A DNA stretch of 64,000 nucleotides from Alkalihalobacillus sp. LMS39 (lineage in GTDB: Bacteria > Bacillota > Bacilli > Bacillales > Bacillaceae_F). The notes beneath the pieces are model-generated. The model searched no databases and was not told the DNA's origin. It saw nothing but the letters and a program-made list of their open reading frames with translations. Made by a program: the position numbers and the translations under genes. The stretch is taken from positions 3,348,001 to 3,412,000 of the forward strand of contig NZ_CP093300.1 in the NCBI RefSeq assembly GCF_022812285.1. Direction: 5' to 3'. Shown here in pieces: positions 27,340 to 34,873 of the stretch. The stretch's first letter is position 1; each line of letters starts with the position of its first letter.

Positions 27340-27375
27340 GGACACAAAAGCTTATTTTCGTTCGCTTTTGTGTCC
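27340..27375. repeat. 12-bp perfect inverted repeat between orf96 and sucC
   Basis: GGACACAAAAGC (27340 to 27351) and its exact complement (27364 to 27375) flank a 12-nt loop. It lies 20 nt past the end of the unknown 96-residue gene on the minus strand. There is no immediate T-run on either strand, only a T-rich tract about 11 nt later on the minus strand, so it is a weak terminator candidate or a dispersed palindromic element. Confidence 0.6.
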
Positions 27376-27395
27376 TTTACCTTTTCATTTTGCCT

Positions 27396-27686
27396 CTATT
27401 TCTCTTTTTTTCTTTTCACATTTTCAAGGTCAGGAGCTGTGCCGGTTAACGAATCATTTCCATAAGAAACATTTATACTCGGATGCTGAAACATCGACCG
27501 CGGTGGTGTCATTTTCTCTTCAACGACTTCACAATCCTCCGACTCAACATGTAAACCAGAGTGTGCTAATGGTTTGTTTTCTTCTTCCACCCAATGGTCA
27601 CCTGACATAATAGCTGGGTCGATTGTTTCATCCCAATCATCTAATGGTGTTTTTGGGTTCGGCTCAAATTCTCTTTTTTCTTTCAC
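27396..27686 (-). CDS. Unknown 96-residue protein coupled to a SASP-like gene
   Basis: I do not recognise this protein. It is hydrophilic and acidic in its first two thirds (FEPNPKTPLDDWDETIDPAI, then EEENKPLAHSGLHVESEDCEVVEE) and ends in a basic tail (ENVKRKKEK). No membrane helix or signal peptide, one cysteine. It begins at a GTG that overlaps the stop of the SASP-like gene (GTGA) with GGAG upstream, so both are probably co-translated; this argues for a sporulation-linked role but does not prove it. Reading frame is intact over 96 codons. Confidence 0.65.
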   Translation of the reverse strand: MKEKREFEPNPKTPLDDWDETIDPAIMSGDHWVEEENKPLAHSGLHVESEDCEVVEEKMTPPRSMFQHPSINVSYGNDSLTGTAPDLENVKRKKEK

Positions 27687-27880
27687 TTCGCCTCATCTCC
27701 TTTTTCTTTCTTCCTCGTTTGCTCTTTTGTTTCTTTTTTGCTTAATAGTCTTTTTGCCATGTCCACTGTAGCTTCCATCTCTTGTGTGGAACGGAAAATC
27801 CCAAATTCATGAGCAATTTCCTCTTTATATTTTTCTAAAAATGCCTCTACTTCCGGAATGACAAGAAGATTTTTTTTCAA
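27683..27880 (-). CDS. Alpha/beta-type small acid-soluble spore protein (divergent)
   Basis: SASPs coat DNA in dormant spores and are degraded by the GPR protease at germination. The 65-residue product shows the core pattern LLVIPEVEAFLEKYKEEIAHEFGIF (residues about 5 to 29; key element EIAHEFGI, corresponding to the GPR-site region of the family) and a later MAKRLLSK matching the second conserved helix. It is more charged and has a Lys/Glu-rich tail absent from major SASPs. The TTG at 27880 is preferred because AAAGGAG lies 6 nt upstream; the ATG at 27943 has no such site and adds 21 residues without similarity. Confidence 0.72.
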   Translation of the reverse strand: MKKNLLVIPEVEAFLEKYKEEIAHEFGIFRSTQEMEATVDMAKRLLSKKETKEQTRKKEKGDEAK

Positions 27881-27913
27881 AAGAACACTCCTTTCAAACT
27901 TCCTATTATCCGT

Positions 27914-27942
27914 TAGTTTACCCAACTTTCTAATTTTGTTCA
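27914..27942 (-). promoter_or_regulatory. Possible sigma-G/sigma-F promoter of the SASP-like gene
   Basis: Minus-strand TGAACA (27937 to 27942) and TAAACTA (27914 to 27920) resemble the forespore consensus (TGAATA and CATACTA) with a 16-bp spacer, ending about 33 bp before the assigned TTG start. Five of seven -10 positions match. Weak alone, but it fits the gene's predicted forespore expression. Confidence 0.35.
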
Positions 27943-27981
27943 TAAGAATTTAAGAAAAACGCGGATCGTCTTTTCGTTTCA

Positions 27982-28075
27982 AGCGAAGTGCGGAGCCCTG
28001 CCCACTTTTGACAGTGAACCCCATGTGCTTTTCATGGGGTGAAATTCGCTCTTCTAGAATAAGCTTTCAAAGCTT
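27982..28075. other. Structured intergenic segment of unknown role
   Basis: Between flhX and the SASP-like gene an outer 6-bp stem (27982 to 27987 with 28045 to 28050) encloses a 4-bp hairpin (28003 to 28006 with 28013 to 28016) and an 8-bp perfect hairpin (28018 to 28025 with 28033 to 28040). A further 15-bp dyad follows (28061 to 28067 and 28069 to 28075). No open reading frame of size is present. It is locally GC-richer than its surroundings and could be a small RNA or a decayed dispersed repeat. Confidence 0.4.
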
Positions 28076-28109
28076 CATTGCTATACCAAATTTTTTATAC
28101 TCCCTCTTT

Positions 28110-28159
28110 TAAAAAAAAGAATGTACCAAAAGGTGTTCATTCCTTTTGGTACATTCTTT
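28110..28159 (-). terminator. Strong terminator after flhX
   Basis: Eighteen-bp perfect stem (28116 to 28133 with 28142 to 28159, 8-nt loop) followed on the minus strand by a T8 tract. It lies 10 nt after the flhX stop codon and closes the rnhB-fliK-like-flhX unit. Confidence 0.93.
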
Positions 28160-28169
28160 AGTCTGTGTT

Positions 28170-28442
28170 TTATGAATGTTGTTTATCAATTTGGTAAACA
28201 AACGCAAATACTTCAGCAACCACTTCATATAGTTCGACTGGAATCGTCTCGTTAATTTCTAACTTCGATAATAACTCCACTAAATTGGGGTCTTCTTGAA
28301 TAGGCAACTGATGTTCCTTCGCTTTTGCAATGATTTCATCTGCAACAAGTCCCTTCCCTTTTGCAATCACTTTTGGAGCTTGATCTTTTTTATCATCGTA
28401 TCGTAAGGCAATGGCTTGTTTTTTCAATGTTTCTTTTCTCAT
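28170..28442 (-). CDS. flhX: FlhX/YlqH, protein resembling the cytoplasmic domain of FlhB
   Basis: A 90-residue soluble protein of the EscU/YscU/FlhB C-terminal family. It matches the FlhB cytoplasmic subdomain after the autocleavage site: AIALRYDDKKDQAPKVIAKGKG (in part), ADEIIAKAKEHQLPIQEDPNLVELL (in part) and the terminal VPxELYEVVAEVFAFVYQI. In some bacteria FlhX can replace the FlhB C-terminal domain; in Bacillus its role is unclear. ATGA overlap with the upstream fliK-like gene implies translational coupling. Length matches B. subtilis YlqH (93). Confidence 0.9.
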   Translation of the reverse strand: MRKETLKKQAIALRYDDKKDQAPKVIAKGKGLVADEIIAKAKEHQLPIQEDPNLVELLSKLEINETIPVELYEVVAEVFAFVYQIDKQHS

Positions 28443-30160
28443 ATCCGAACATCAACCCCTTCATAGGAAACTTTTGACCCATACGTGTGTTTAATGGGAG
28501 GAGCAGAAGATTCTTTTACTGTAACCCAATTTACAGATGACAACTGATATTCGATATTCGTTAACTTTGACTTTAATACAGCTTGAATAGCAGGAAGTGC
28601 TTTTGGTTTAGGGTGTTCATTAAAGATTTGAATCGAAACTATTTTTTTTTGAATTTGAACATCAATGATGGTTTCATGAAGTTTCTCTAATTGTAAGTAA
28701 AATAAAATACGACAATGCTCTTTATCTATTTGGCCCTCTTTTGTTTTTTTTCCTTCCCACTGGATCGTAACGTCTGTCTGATGGTTCCCTAATTGCACCG
28801 GAATTTGAAGTGCGAGTTGGTGAAGAGGTCCTGATTGCTCGCTTGCAATTAATTGTTGTCCTGTAATTCGTGATAAAATCGCCTCAGCCTGTGTTTTTAG
28901 CGTTTGATTTGATTCAAGCTGAACAAGTTGGAGAAGCAAAGATTTCATACTTTCCCCCTGTAACGCAACCTTGCCACTTTGTGCTTCGAACATTTTCAGT
29001 AATTCATTTTCATGGGTAAAACCAACTGTTTTCATGATTGACGTCACAAAGGATAAAAAACCATTACGAATATTATCTCTAGCGTCACGGTCAAGCAATG
29101 ACGCAATCATATTTTTTTCTGTTTCTTGAATCGGTTCCGTTAGTAGCTTACTTAGCTTTTCATGTACACTTTGAACTGTTGCTCCCTGCGGTAATAATGA
29201 TAATAGCTGTTGAGCCTGCTGATTGGCTCTAGCCTCATTTGTGACTGACAATTGACTCATAAACACCCGAAACATCGCTTGTGGCTCAGTTGAACGAAAC
29301 TGTTCTAATGTATTTGCCAATCCTGGCCATAGTTCATGCACAATCTTTTGATTGTTGCCTTGAAACATAGCATCTTTAAATTGATTGTAGAAGATGTGAG
29401 GTTCTTTTACCACACCAGTCTTTTGCAAAATGTTCATCCATGCTATTCGGTTATCTTCACGCGGTTCAACACTTAAAGCCTGAAGAAGACGAGTAATCGG
29501 TGTAGCATGGCTTGGCACCGCCACTGAATCGGTTAAGTGACGTAGCGCTTCTACAAGTTTTCCTTTTTCAGGGGTATCAGCCTTAATTTGATTTAGCAAT
29601 TGTGTCATTTGCTGTAACAGAGGTTCTTTCGTTTGTGTAGCACCGAACGCCTCAAACAATGAAAGCTTGACTGGAATATTGCGCTCAATCATTTGTTGTA
29701 TAAGCGCTATGTTCCCTTTTGATAGTCCATGCTTTTCAATAATTTGACTTGCACTTTGGAGCATTTCCTTCGAAAACGGAATGTGCATATTCGAAAAATG
29801 GCGCACTAATAACTCATTCATTTTCGTGTTTGGCAATCCTAATTGTTGGAGAATGGTAGCTTGTAGTCCAGTCGTTTGTTGGCTACTACCTGCCTCTCTC
29901 CCTTGCCATTGTCCTAACACTTTTAATTTTGGTATTCCTGTATCTGGCTGAACTTCAAACCAATAAGGTAAACCCGCTGTTAAAGCTGCCTCAAGACGAG
30001 CTGTAACAGTCACCGTCCCGATTCGAAGTGTAGCTACATTATTCGGAAATAATTTTTGAACTTGCCCTTGAAAAACTTGTCCAGGAGTAAGATTCACTTG
30101 TCGTACAGCCACTGTTGAACTTCTTGCTATTGATGTTTGTTGTATGGATGACGGATACAT
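28439..30160 (-). CDS. ylqG: YlqG, second FliK-like protein
   Basis: A 573-residue protein without signal peptide or membrane helix. The N-terminus has a small beta domain (LTPGQVFQGQVQKLFPNNVATLRIG in part) and the C-terminal part resembles the FliK hook-length control domain (IPVQLGNHQTDVTIQWEGKK in part, then CRILFYLQLEKLHETIIDVQIQKKIVSIQIF in part). Much of the middle is helical and Gln/Leu-rich. Paired with flhX, it mirrors the FliK-FlhB partnership of the main operon. Function not established in Bacillus. Confidence 0.82.
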   Translation of the reverse strand: MYPSSIQQTSIARSSTVAVRQVNLTPGQVFQGQVQKLFPNNVATLRIGTVTVTARLEAALTAGLPYWFEVQPDTGIPKLKVLGQWQGREAGSSQQTTGLQATILQQLGLPNTKMNELLVRHFSNMHIPFSKEMLQSASQIIEKHGLSKGNIALIQQMIERNIPVKLSLFEAFGATQTKEPLLQQMTQLLNQIKADTPEKGKLVEALRHLTDSVAVPSHATPITRLLQALSVEPREDNRIAWMNILQKTGVVKEPHIFYNQFKDAMFQGNNQKIVHELWPGLANTLEQFRSTEPQAMFRVFMSQLSVTNEARANQQAQQLLSLLPQGATVQSVHEKLSKLLTEPIQETEKNMIASLLDRDARDNIRNGFLSFVTSIMKTVGFTHENELLKMFEAQSGKVALQGESMKSLLLQLVQLESNQTLKTQAEAILSRITGQQLIASEQSGPLHQLALQIPVQLGNHQTDVTIQWEGKKTKEGQIDKEHCRILFYLQLEKLHETIIDVQIQKKIVSIQIFNEHPKPKALPAIQAVLKSKLTNIEYQLSSVNWVTVKESSAPPIKHTYGSKVSYEGVDVRI

Positions 30161-30180
30161 CTTACTCCCCCTTTTGCTTT

Positions 30181-30939
30181 CTACATTTCGCTAATTGGAC
30201 GAAATGATTTCCGGTGTTCTTCTGTAATCCCGTAACGTTCAATCGCTTCTAAATGCTCTTTTGTGCCATATCCCATATGACTATCAAATCCATATTGAGG
30301 ATAACGTTTGGCTACTTGTTCCATATATTTATCTCTTGTCACTTTTGCTACTATGGAGCTTGCTGCAATACTAATGCTTTTTTGGTCTCCTTTAATAATC
30401 GATGTTTGCGCAATCGGAAGCGGCAATTTCATCGCATCAATGAGAAGATGTTGTGGTTGCTCCTTTAATAAGTGAACAGCTTCGCACATTGCTTTTTTTG
30501 TTGCCTCATAAATATTTATTGTATCAATTTCATCCGCATGAATCATACTAACACTACATGATACTGCCTCTTTTTCAATGATTTCAAAAAATTGTTCTCT
30601 TTTTTGCTTCGATAATTTCTTTGAATCTGTTAAACCAGGTAAAAAAAAGGATTCCGGTAAGATGACGGCAGCACAAACGACCGGTCCTGCTAATGGTCCT
30701 CGTCCTACTTCATCTATCCCGGCTATGTATGTGATTCCTTGTTCTTTTACTTTCATCTCATATTGCGACATTTCTTGAAATTGCTCAAATAGCTGGTTCT
30801 CATGAGCTTTCCTTTTTTCATAGCGTTCAAGGAGCTTCTTTACTCCTTGACGTGGGTCATGTTTCAGTTCGTTCATCCATTCTTCTGCATGCTCAGACAA
30901 CAACATCTGCTCGATTTCTTTTACCGTCTTTTGTTCCAA
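30181..30939 (-). CDS. rnhB: RnhB, ribonuclease HII
   Basis: Cleaves RNA in RNA-DNA hybrids and single ribonucleotides misincorporated in DNA. The 252-residue product has the RNase HII active-site motifs [37 protein letters not shown] and the catalytic-site segment [18 protein letters not shown]. The N-terminal 70-residue helical extension is typical of Bacillus RnhB. The TTG at 30939 ([13 protein letters not shown]) aligns with B. subtilis RnhB and has AAGGTGG 8 nt upstream; the GTG at 30951 lies inside that site. Confidence 0.94.
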   Translation of the reverse strand: MEQKTVKEIEQMLLSEHAEEWMNELKHDPRQGVKKLLERYEKRKAHENQLFEQFQEMSQYEMKVKEQGITYIAGIDEVGRGPLAGPVVCAAVILPESFFLPGLTDSKKLSKQKREQFFEIIEKEAVSCSVSMIHADEIDTINIYEATKKAMCEAVHLLKEQPQHLLIDAMKLPLPIAQTSIIKGDQKSISIAASSIVAKVTRDKYMEQVAKRYPQYGFDSHMGYGTKEHLEAIERYGITEEHRKSFRPISEM

Positions 30940-30965
30940 CTTGTTTCCCACCTTGTCTCTTTCTT

Positions 30966-30992
30966 ATATCGGCTTGTTTTCCACTTTCGTTA
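30966..30992 (-). promoter_or_regulatory. Putative sigma-D (flagellar) promoter of rnhB-ylqG-flhX
   Basis: Minus-strand GCCGATAT (30966 to 30973) is an exact copy of the Bacillus sigma-D -10 consensus. TAAC at 30989 to 30992, exactly 15 bp upstream, matches three of four bases of the -35 TAAA. It ends 27 bp before the rnhB start and just after the rbgA terminator, so it would drive a discrete unit containing two flagellar-export-like genes. Confidence 0.6.
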
Positions 30993-31018
30993 ATGTGCTA
31001 GGCATATTATGCTATTAC

Positions 31019-31059
31019 AAAAAAAGGTCAGCATCGGCCAATTGGACCAATTGCTAACC
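31019..31059 (-). terminator. Terminator after rbgA
   Basis: A long imperfect stem (outer arms 31026 to 31032 with 31053 to 31059; inner arms 31033 to 31039 with 31045 to 31051; one bulged base and some G-U pairs, 5-nt loop) followed on the minus strand by T7 (31019 to 31025). It starts 4 nt after the rbgA stop and isolates the sipS-rbgA unit from rnhB. Confidence 0.85.
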
Positions 31060-31063
31060 AAGT

Positions 31064-31930
31064 TCACTGAAGAATTGAAAACGTACTATTCGGCGTTTCT
31101 AAAGAAATTCTCCCTAACGTACCAGAACGTAATTCACGCAATATTATTTCAGCAGCTTTATCATAATCAACATAGCCACCACTTAATAGACAACCTCGTT
31201 TTCTTCCTATCTCATCAAATACGTCAATGCCTTGTTCTGATAATTCCTCTAACTTATAGCGTTCTTTTAAGACGGATGGGTATTCGTCTTTTAAATAAGT
31301 AATGACAAATAACGCAATATCTTGGAAGTCTAATAGTTCATCTTTAATTGCCCCTGTAGCGGCTAAGCGATAACCAATAAGCTGGTCTTCAAACTTTGGC
31401 CATAATATCCCTGGTGTATCTAACAGTTCTAGTTCAGTCCCTACTTTAATCCACTGTTGTTGTTTCGTTATGCCCGGACGATCACCCGTTTTTGCAATTT
31501 TTTTTACTGCTAGCCGGTTAATGAGCGTACTTTTCCCAACGTTTGGAATTCCTAATATCATGGCACGAATTGCACGTGGCTTCATGCCTCTTGCTTTCAT
31601 TTTTTCAAGCATTGGTGCAGCAAGGCTTTGGCAAGCTGCAGATATGCCTGAAACCCCTTTCCCCGTTTGACTATCAATGGCTAGCACTTTTGCACCTTTA
31701 CTTTCAAAATAGGCTTTCCATTTTGATGTTACATTCGGATCTGCTAAATCTGATTTATTTAATAACACTAATCTTGGCTTATGAGCTACGATTTCATCAA
31801 TCATTGGATTTCTAGATGCAAGCGGAACACGAGCATCGAGTAGCTCAATGACAACATCAATTAATTTTAATTTCTCTGTTACTTCCCTTCTCGCTTTCGC
31901 CATATGCCCAGGAAACCATTGAATTGTCAT
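31064..31930 (-). CDS. rbgA: RbgA (YlqF), GTPase for 50S ribosome assembly
   Basis: Essential late-stage 50S assembly factor that helps incorporate L16 and neighbouring proteins. The 288-residue product is a circularly permuted GTPase: the G4 motif (LLNKSDLAD) precedes G1 ([14 protein letters not shown]), and G3 is [10 protein letters not shown]; the start [16 protein letters not shown] is the family's signature. ATG 31930 is used; an upstream GTG four codons earlier lies inside the ribosome binding site. Follows sipS after 12 nt. Confidence 0.95.
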   Translation of the reverse strand: MTIQWFPGHMAKARREVTEKLKLIDVVIELLDARVPLASRNPMIDEIVAHKPRLVLLNKSDLADPNVTSKWKAYFESKGAKVLAIDSQTGKGVSGISAACQSLAAPMLEKMKARGMKPRAIRAMILGIPNVGKSTLINRLAVKKIAKTGDRPGITKQQQWIKVGTELELLDTPGILWPKFEDQLIGYRLAATGAIKDELLDFQDIALFVITYLKDEYPSVLKERYKLEELSEQGIDVFDEIGRKRGCLLSGGYVDYDKAAEIILRELRSGTLGRISLETPNSTFSILQ

Positions 31931-31942
31931 CGTCGTTTTCAC

Positions 31943-32494
31943 CTACCTCGCTATGCGAATATCTGAAAATGGCCAAAAGACAATATTTGCTTTCCCAACA
32001 ACTTCATCGATCGGAATCAGTCCAATATCTCGACTATCTAAACTATGTTGCCGGTTATCTCCCATAACAAATAAATATCCTTCTGGTACACTTACTTCGT
32101 TTGTTACTTCTTGCAGAGTAAAATCATATGTAAGTTTCGAGCCACCTAGTTGATGTTTTAATTCATCTAAGTATGGTTCATCATATGGTTCATTATTAAT
32201 ATATAAAATATCGTTATCATATACAATCGTATCTCCAGGCAAGCCAATGACCCGTTTAATATAATCCTTTTCCTCTGTTGCATGAAAGACAACTATATCA
32301 AAACGGTCAGGTTCACTAATAGTGTAGCCGATTTTATTTACAATCATGCGGTCACTATGGTGAAGAGTCGGCATCATCGACTGACCTTCAACAACAATTG
32401 GAGCAAAAAAGAAAAATCGTATTAATACAGCTAGTAATAACGCAATGATAAGTGCTTTAATCCATTCAAGTGTTTCACTTTTTCCCCTGACCAT
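31943..32494 (-). CDS. sipS: Type I signal peptidase (SipS/LepB)
   Basis: Membrane-anchored peptidase that removes signal peptides from exported proteins. The 183-residue product has one N-terminal membrane helix (residues about 11 to 33) and the Ser/Lys dyad: S39 in VEGQSMMPTL and K80 in DYIKRVIGLPGD. The conserved box VPEGYLFVMGDNRQHSLDSR is also present. Start at 32494 is supported by GGAGGAG 7 to 8 nt upstream; the longer frame adds 10 residues. The genomic position (before rbgA, after rplS) differs from sipS in B. subtilis, so the paralogue letter is not certain. Confidence 0.93.
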   Translation of the reverse strand: MVRGKSETLEWIKALIIALLLAVLIRFFFFAPIVVEGQSMMPTLHHSDRMIVNKIGYTISEPDRFDIVVFHATEEKDYIKRVIGLPGDTIVYDNDILYINNEPYDEPYLDELKHQLGGSKLTYDFTLQEVTNEVSVPEGYLFVMGDNRQHSLDSRDIGLIPIDEVVGKANIVFWPFSDIRIAR

Positions 32495-32621
32495 TGAAAA
32501 ACTCCTCCACTTTAACGTATCCATATGTAAAAACGTACTAGGCTTATATTATGTTAGTAAAGACTTCTTCATTTATTGTTTTGACTATTTTTCGTACAAT
32601 GCAATACATTTTTTATAAAAA

Positions 32622-32646
32622 AAGGAGCTTGTGCAACAAGCCCCTT
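32622..32646 (-). terminator. Terminator after rplS
   Basis: Eleven-bp stem (32622 to 32632 with 32636 to 32646, one G-U pair, 3-nt loop), core GGGGCTTGT, with a T-run on the minus strand. It lies 12 nt after the rplS stop codon. Confidence 0.85.
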
Positions 32647-32657
32647 CTTTTTCTTTA

Positions 32658-33002
32658 TTATCGGATTTCTTTAATACGGGCAGCTTTACCACGTAGGTTA
32701 CGTAAGTAGTAAAGTTTTGCACGACGTACTTTACCGCGACGCTTCACTTCAATCTTAGCGATTTTCGGTGAATGTAATGGGAATGTACGTTCAACACCTA
32801 CTCCGTATGAGATTTTACGAGCTGTGAATGTTTCGCTAACACCAGTACCACGGCGTTTAATTACAACACCTTCGTACACCTGAATACGCTCACGGTTACC
32901 CTCAACAACTTTTACGTGAATACGTAAAGTGTCTCCAGGACGAAATTCAGGAAGATCAGTGCGTAATTGCTCTTGAGTAATTTCACGGATAACGTTGTTC
33001 AT
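32658..33002 (-). CDS. rplS: Ribosomal protein L19
   Basis: 50S protein at the subunit interface. The 114-residue product has the family pattern [36 protein letters not shown] (in part), [20 protein letters not shown] and a basic C-terminal RRAKLYYLR. Length equals the typical 114 to 115. It has its own promoter (33088 to 33116) and a structured leader that probably mediates L19 autoregulation, and is closed by a terminator, so it is likely monocistronic, with possible read-through from trmD. Confidence 0.98.
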   Translation of the reverse strand: MNNVIREITQEQLRTDLPEFRPGDTLRIHVKVVEGNRERIQVYEGVVIKRRGTGVSETFTARKISYGVGVERTFPLHSPKIAKIEVKRRGKVRRAKLYYLRNLRGKAARIKEIR

Positions 33003-33081
33003 ATTATTCCACTCCTTCCATACAGATGCTCATTCCAGATTTACGACTGCAGCGGAACATCTTGATCAGGCCTAAGCCACA
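33003..33081 (-). promoter_or_regulatory. L19 leader RNA (putative autoregulatory element)
   Basis: The transcribed leader of rplS folds into a long interrupted stem: 33054 to 33062 pairs with 33033 to 33036 plus 33024 to 33028, with a 4-nt bulge and a 17-nt loop, directly before the GGAGTGG ribosome binding region. Position and two-part stem agree with the known Bacillus L19 leader family; assignment is by layout, not a covariance search. Confidence 0.55.
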
Positions 33082-33087
33082 AAAAAA

Positions 33088-33116
33088 ATCATACCATATT
33101 ATAGGTGCAAGAGCAA
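33088..33116 (-). promoter_or_regulatory. Sigma-A promoter of rplS
   Basis: Minus-strand TTGCTC (33111 to 33116) and TATGAT (33088 to 33093) with a 17-bp spacer. It lies between trmD and rplS and gives a leader of about 80 nt. Confidence 0.7.
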
Positions 33117-33126
33117 GCTATTTCCG

Positions 33127-33819
33127 CTATCTTCTACTGTTTCTTTTGTTTTTTAGTAAATCTGGTCTTCTCAGTTCTGTTCGCTTTCTCGATTGCTCTT
33201 GTCGCCATTTGTCAATGCGTTCGTGATGACCAGATAACAGGACATCAGGTACTTTCATTCCTCGAAAATCAGCAGGTCTTGTATATTGGGGGTGTTCTAG
33301 CAATCCTGTTGAAAAAGAATCTGTAATGGCTGACTCTTGATTTCCTAACACACCAGGTAATAGTCTCGTTACACTATCAGCAATAACCATTGCCCCAATT
33401 TCTCCACCCGTTAGAATATAGTCACCAATCGATATTTCATCCGTTACGAGATGTTGACGAATACGTTCATCATAGCCTTCATAATGTCCACAAATAATAA
33501 TTAAATGGTCTTCTTGTGCCAGTTCTTCTGCTTTTTGTTGTGTATAAGGTTCTCCTTGTGGACACATCAAAATCACTCTTGGTTTTGCATGACTAGCTAA
33601 AGCATGGACAGCATCAAACAAAGGCTGTGGTGTTAAGACCATTCCTGCTCCACCACCGTAAGGATAATCATCCACCTTTTTATGCTTGTTTTCCGAATAG
33701 TCACGGAAATTAACGACACGATACTGTACAACCTTTTTTTCCTGAGCGTGCTTTAGCATCGACGTTCCAAATACCCCTTGAAACATTTCTGGAAACAATG
33801 ATAATATATCGATTTTCAC
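33127..33819 (-). CDS. trmD: TrmD, tRNA (guanine-37-N1)-methyltransferase
   Basis: SPOUT-class enzyme that makes m1G37 next to the anticodon to prevent frameshifting. The 230-residue product has the motifs [27 protein letters not shown] (in part), [12 protein letters not shown] and the knot-forming [28 protein letters not shown] in part. Slightly shorter at the C-terminus than B. subtilis TrmD (243). It begins 2 nt after the rimM stop. Confidence 0.97.
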   Translation of the reverse strand: MKIDILSLFPEMFQGVFGTSMLKHAQEKKVVQYRVVNFRDYSENKHKKVDDYPYGGGAGMVLTPQPLFDAVHALASHAKPRVILMCPQGEPYTQQKAEELAQEDHLIIICGHYEGYDERIRQHLVTDEISIGDYILTGGEIGAMVIADSVTRLLPGVLGNQESAITDSFSTGLLEHPQYTRPADFRGMKVPDVLLSGHHERIDKWRQEQSRKRTELRRPDLLKNKRNSRR

Positions 33820-33821
33820 AG

Positions 33822-34340
33822 TTATATTAGCCCCTCAAGTAAATGAATCGTAATTCTTTTTTCAGCCGGCTTGACCTCTTTGACAACACTATCAATGTAA
33901 GGAATTAAAATATCTTTGCCTGGTCCTTTTTGTTGAATTACCCACACATCATTAGCCCCAGGCGATAAGATTTCTTTAACCTTTCCAAGCTCTTGTCCTT
34001 CTTCAGTAAACACAGAACAACCAATAATTTCATGATAGTAAAATTCATCTTCTTCTAATGTTCCGAGCTCAGTTTCAGAAATTTTTAATAGACCGCCTTT
34101 AAATGGCTCAACTTGATTAATCGATGTATACTGGTCAAATTGTAACAAATGAAAATTTTTATGTTTCCTGTGAGTCTTTATTGTCACTTCAATAAGCTTG
34201 TCTGAATTCGGTGGTTCAACAAATAACGTCTTTCCTACGACAAAACGCTCGTCTTCAAAATCTGTTGTTGAGATTACACGTATCTCTCCTTGAATGCCAT
34301 GTGTATTTACAATTTTTCCAACTCTAAACCAATTTGTCAT
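33822..34340 (-). CDS. rimM: RimM, 16S rRNA processing protein
   Basis: 30S assembly factor that binds ribosomal protein S19. The 172-residue product begins [22 protein letters not shown] (in part), continues with the reductase-like N-domain, and has a C-terminal PRC-barrel domain ([18 protein letters not shown] and [20 protein letters not shown]). The ATG at 34340 matches family alignments and has AAGGAAGG upstream; it overlaps ylqD by 17 bp. Confidence 0.95.
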   Translation of the reverse strand: MTNWFRVGKIVNTHGIQGEIRVISTTDFEDERFVVGKTLFVEPPNSDKLIEVTIKTHRKHKNFHLLQFDQYTSINQVEPFKGGLLKISETELGTLEEDEFYYHEIIGCSVFTEEGQELGKVKEILSPGANDVWVIQQKGPGKDILIPYIDSVVKEVKPAEKRITIHLLEGLI

Positions 34341-34749
34341 CGTCGTTCCTTCCTTCTCGAATTTCATGTATAATTCCATCTTTTATAATAATTTCTGATT
34401 GGGTTAATATATTGTCCCACACATCACCAGTTTTTACTTCACATAACGATTGGATCGTTCCGTCTTTCAGCTCTGATCCTAATTGTAGTTTATGTAATTG
34501 ATGACGTTTAAATTGAACAGAACGAATTTTTTCTTCACGTTGGCGAATTTCTTCTTTATAGCTTTGTCTTACTTTCCTTGATCGCTCTTGATTTCCTTGA
34601 TGTGTCTTTTGATTTTTATGTAATTGAAACGTTAATTGTTCCAGTTCTTTTTCATATTGAGTTTCTTCTTCTTCTAGCTTTTGCAATAAATGCTCTTTTC
34701 GTTTCTTGGTTAAAATTTGCTTTACAACAACAGTTCTTATTAATTTCAT
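34324..34749 (-). CDS. ylqD: YlqD, conserved protein of unknown function
   Basis: A 141-residue Bacillus-specific protein conserved between khpA (ylqC) and rimM. It begins MKLIRTVVVKQILTKK, has a long charged coiled coil (about residues 20 to 85, rich in Glu, Lys and Gln) and a small C-terminal domain with VKTGDVWDNILTQSEIIIKDGIIHEIREG in part. No membrane segment. Its place among ribosome-maturation genes suggests an RNA or translation role, which is only inference. Confidence 0.85.
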   Translation of the reverse strand: MKLIRTVVVKQILTKKRKEHLLQKLEEEETQYEKELEQLTFQLHKNQKTHQGNQERSRKVRQSYKEEIRQREEKIRSVQFKRHQLHKLQLGSELKDGTIQSLCEVKTGDVWDNILTQSEIIIKDGIIHEIREGRNDDDKLV

Positions 34750-34845
34750 CGTCCACCTCGATTAGATTTGGGCTTTCCTCTATTTTATAAAAGGTTGATA
34801 AAAGCAACAAGGGGTAGTCCATTGTCTTTTGCAACAAAGATAGAA

Positions 34846-34873
34846 AAAAAGAGAAGGTTTCCCTTCCCTTTTT
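34846..34873 (-). terminator. Possible terminator at the khpA stop
   Basis: Arms 34846 to 34857 and 34862 to 34873 form a 12-bp stem with one mismatch and a 4-nt loop, followed by a T-tract on the minus strand. It overlaps the khpA stop codon by two bases. Read-through into ylqD-rimM-trmD is likely at least in part, since no clear promoter was seen for those genes. Confidence 0.5.
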
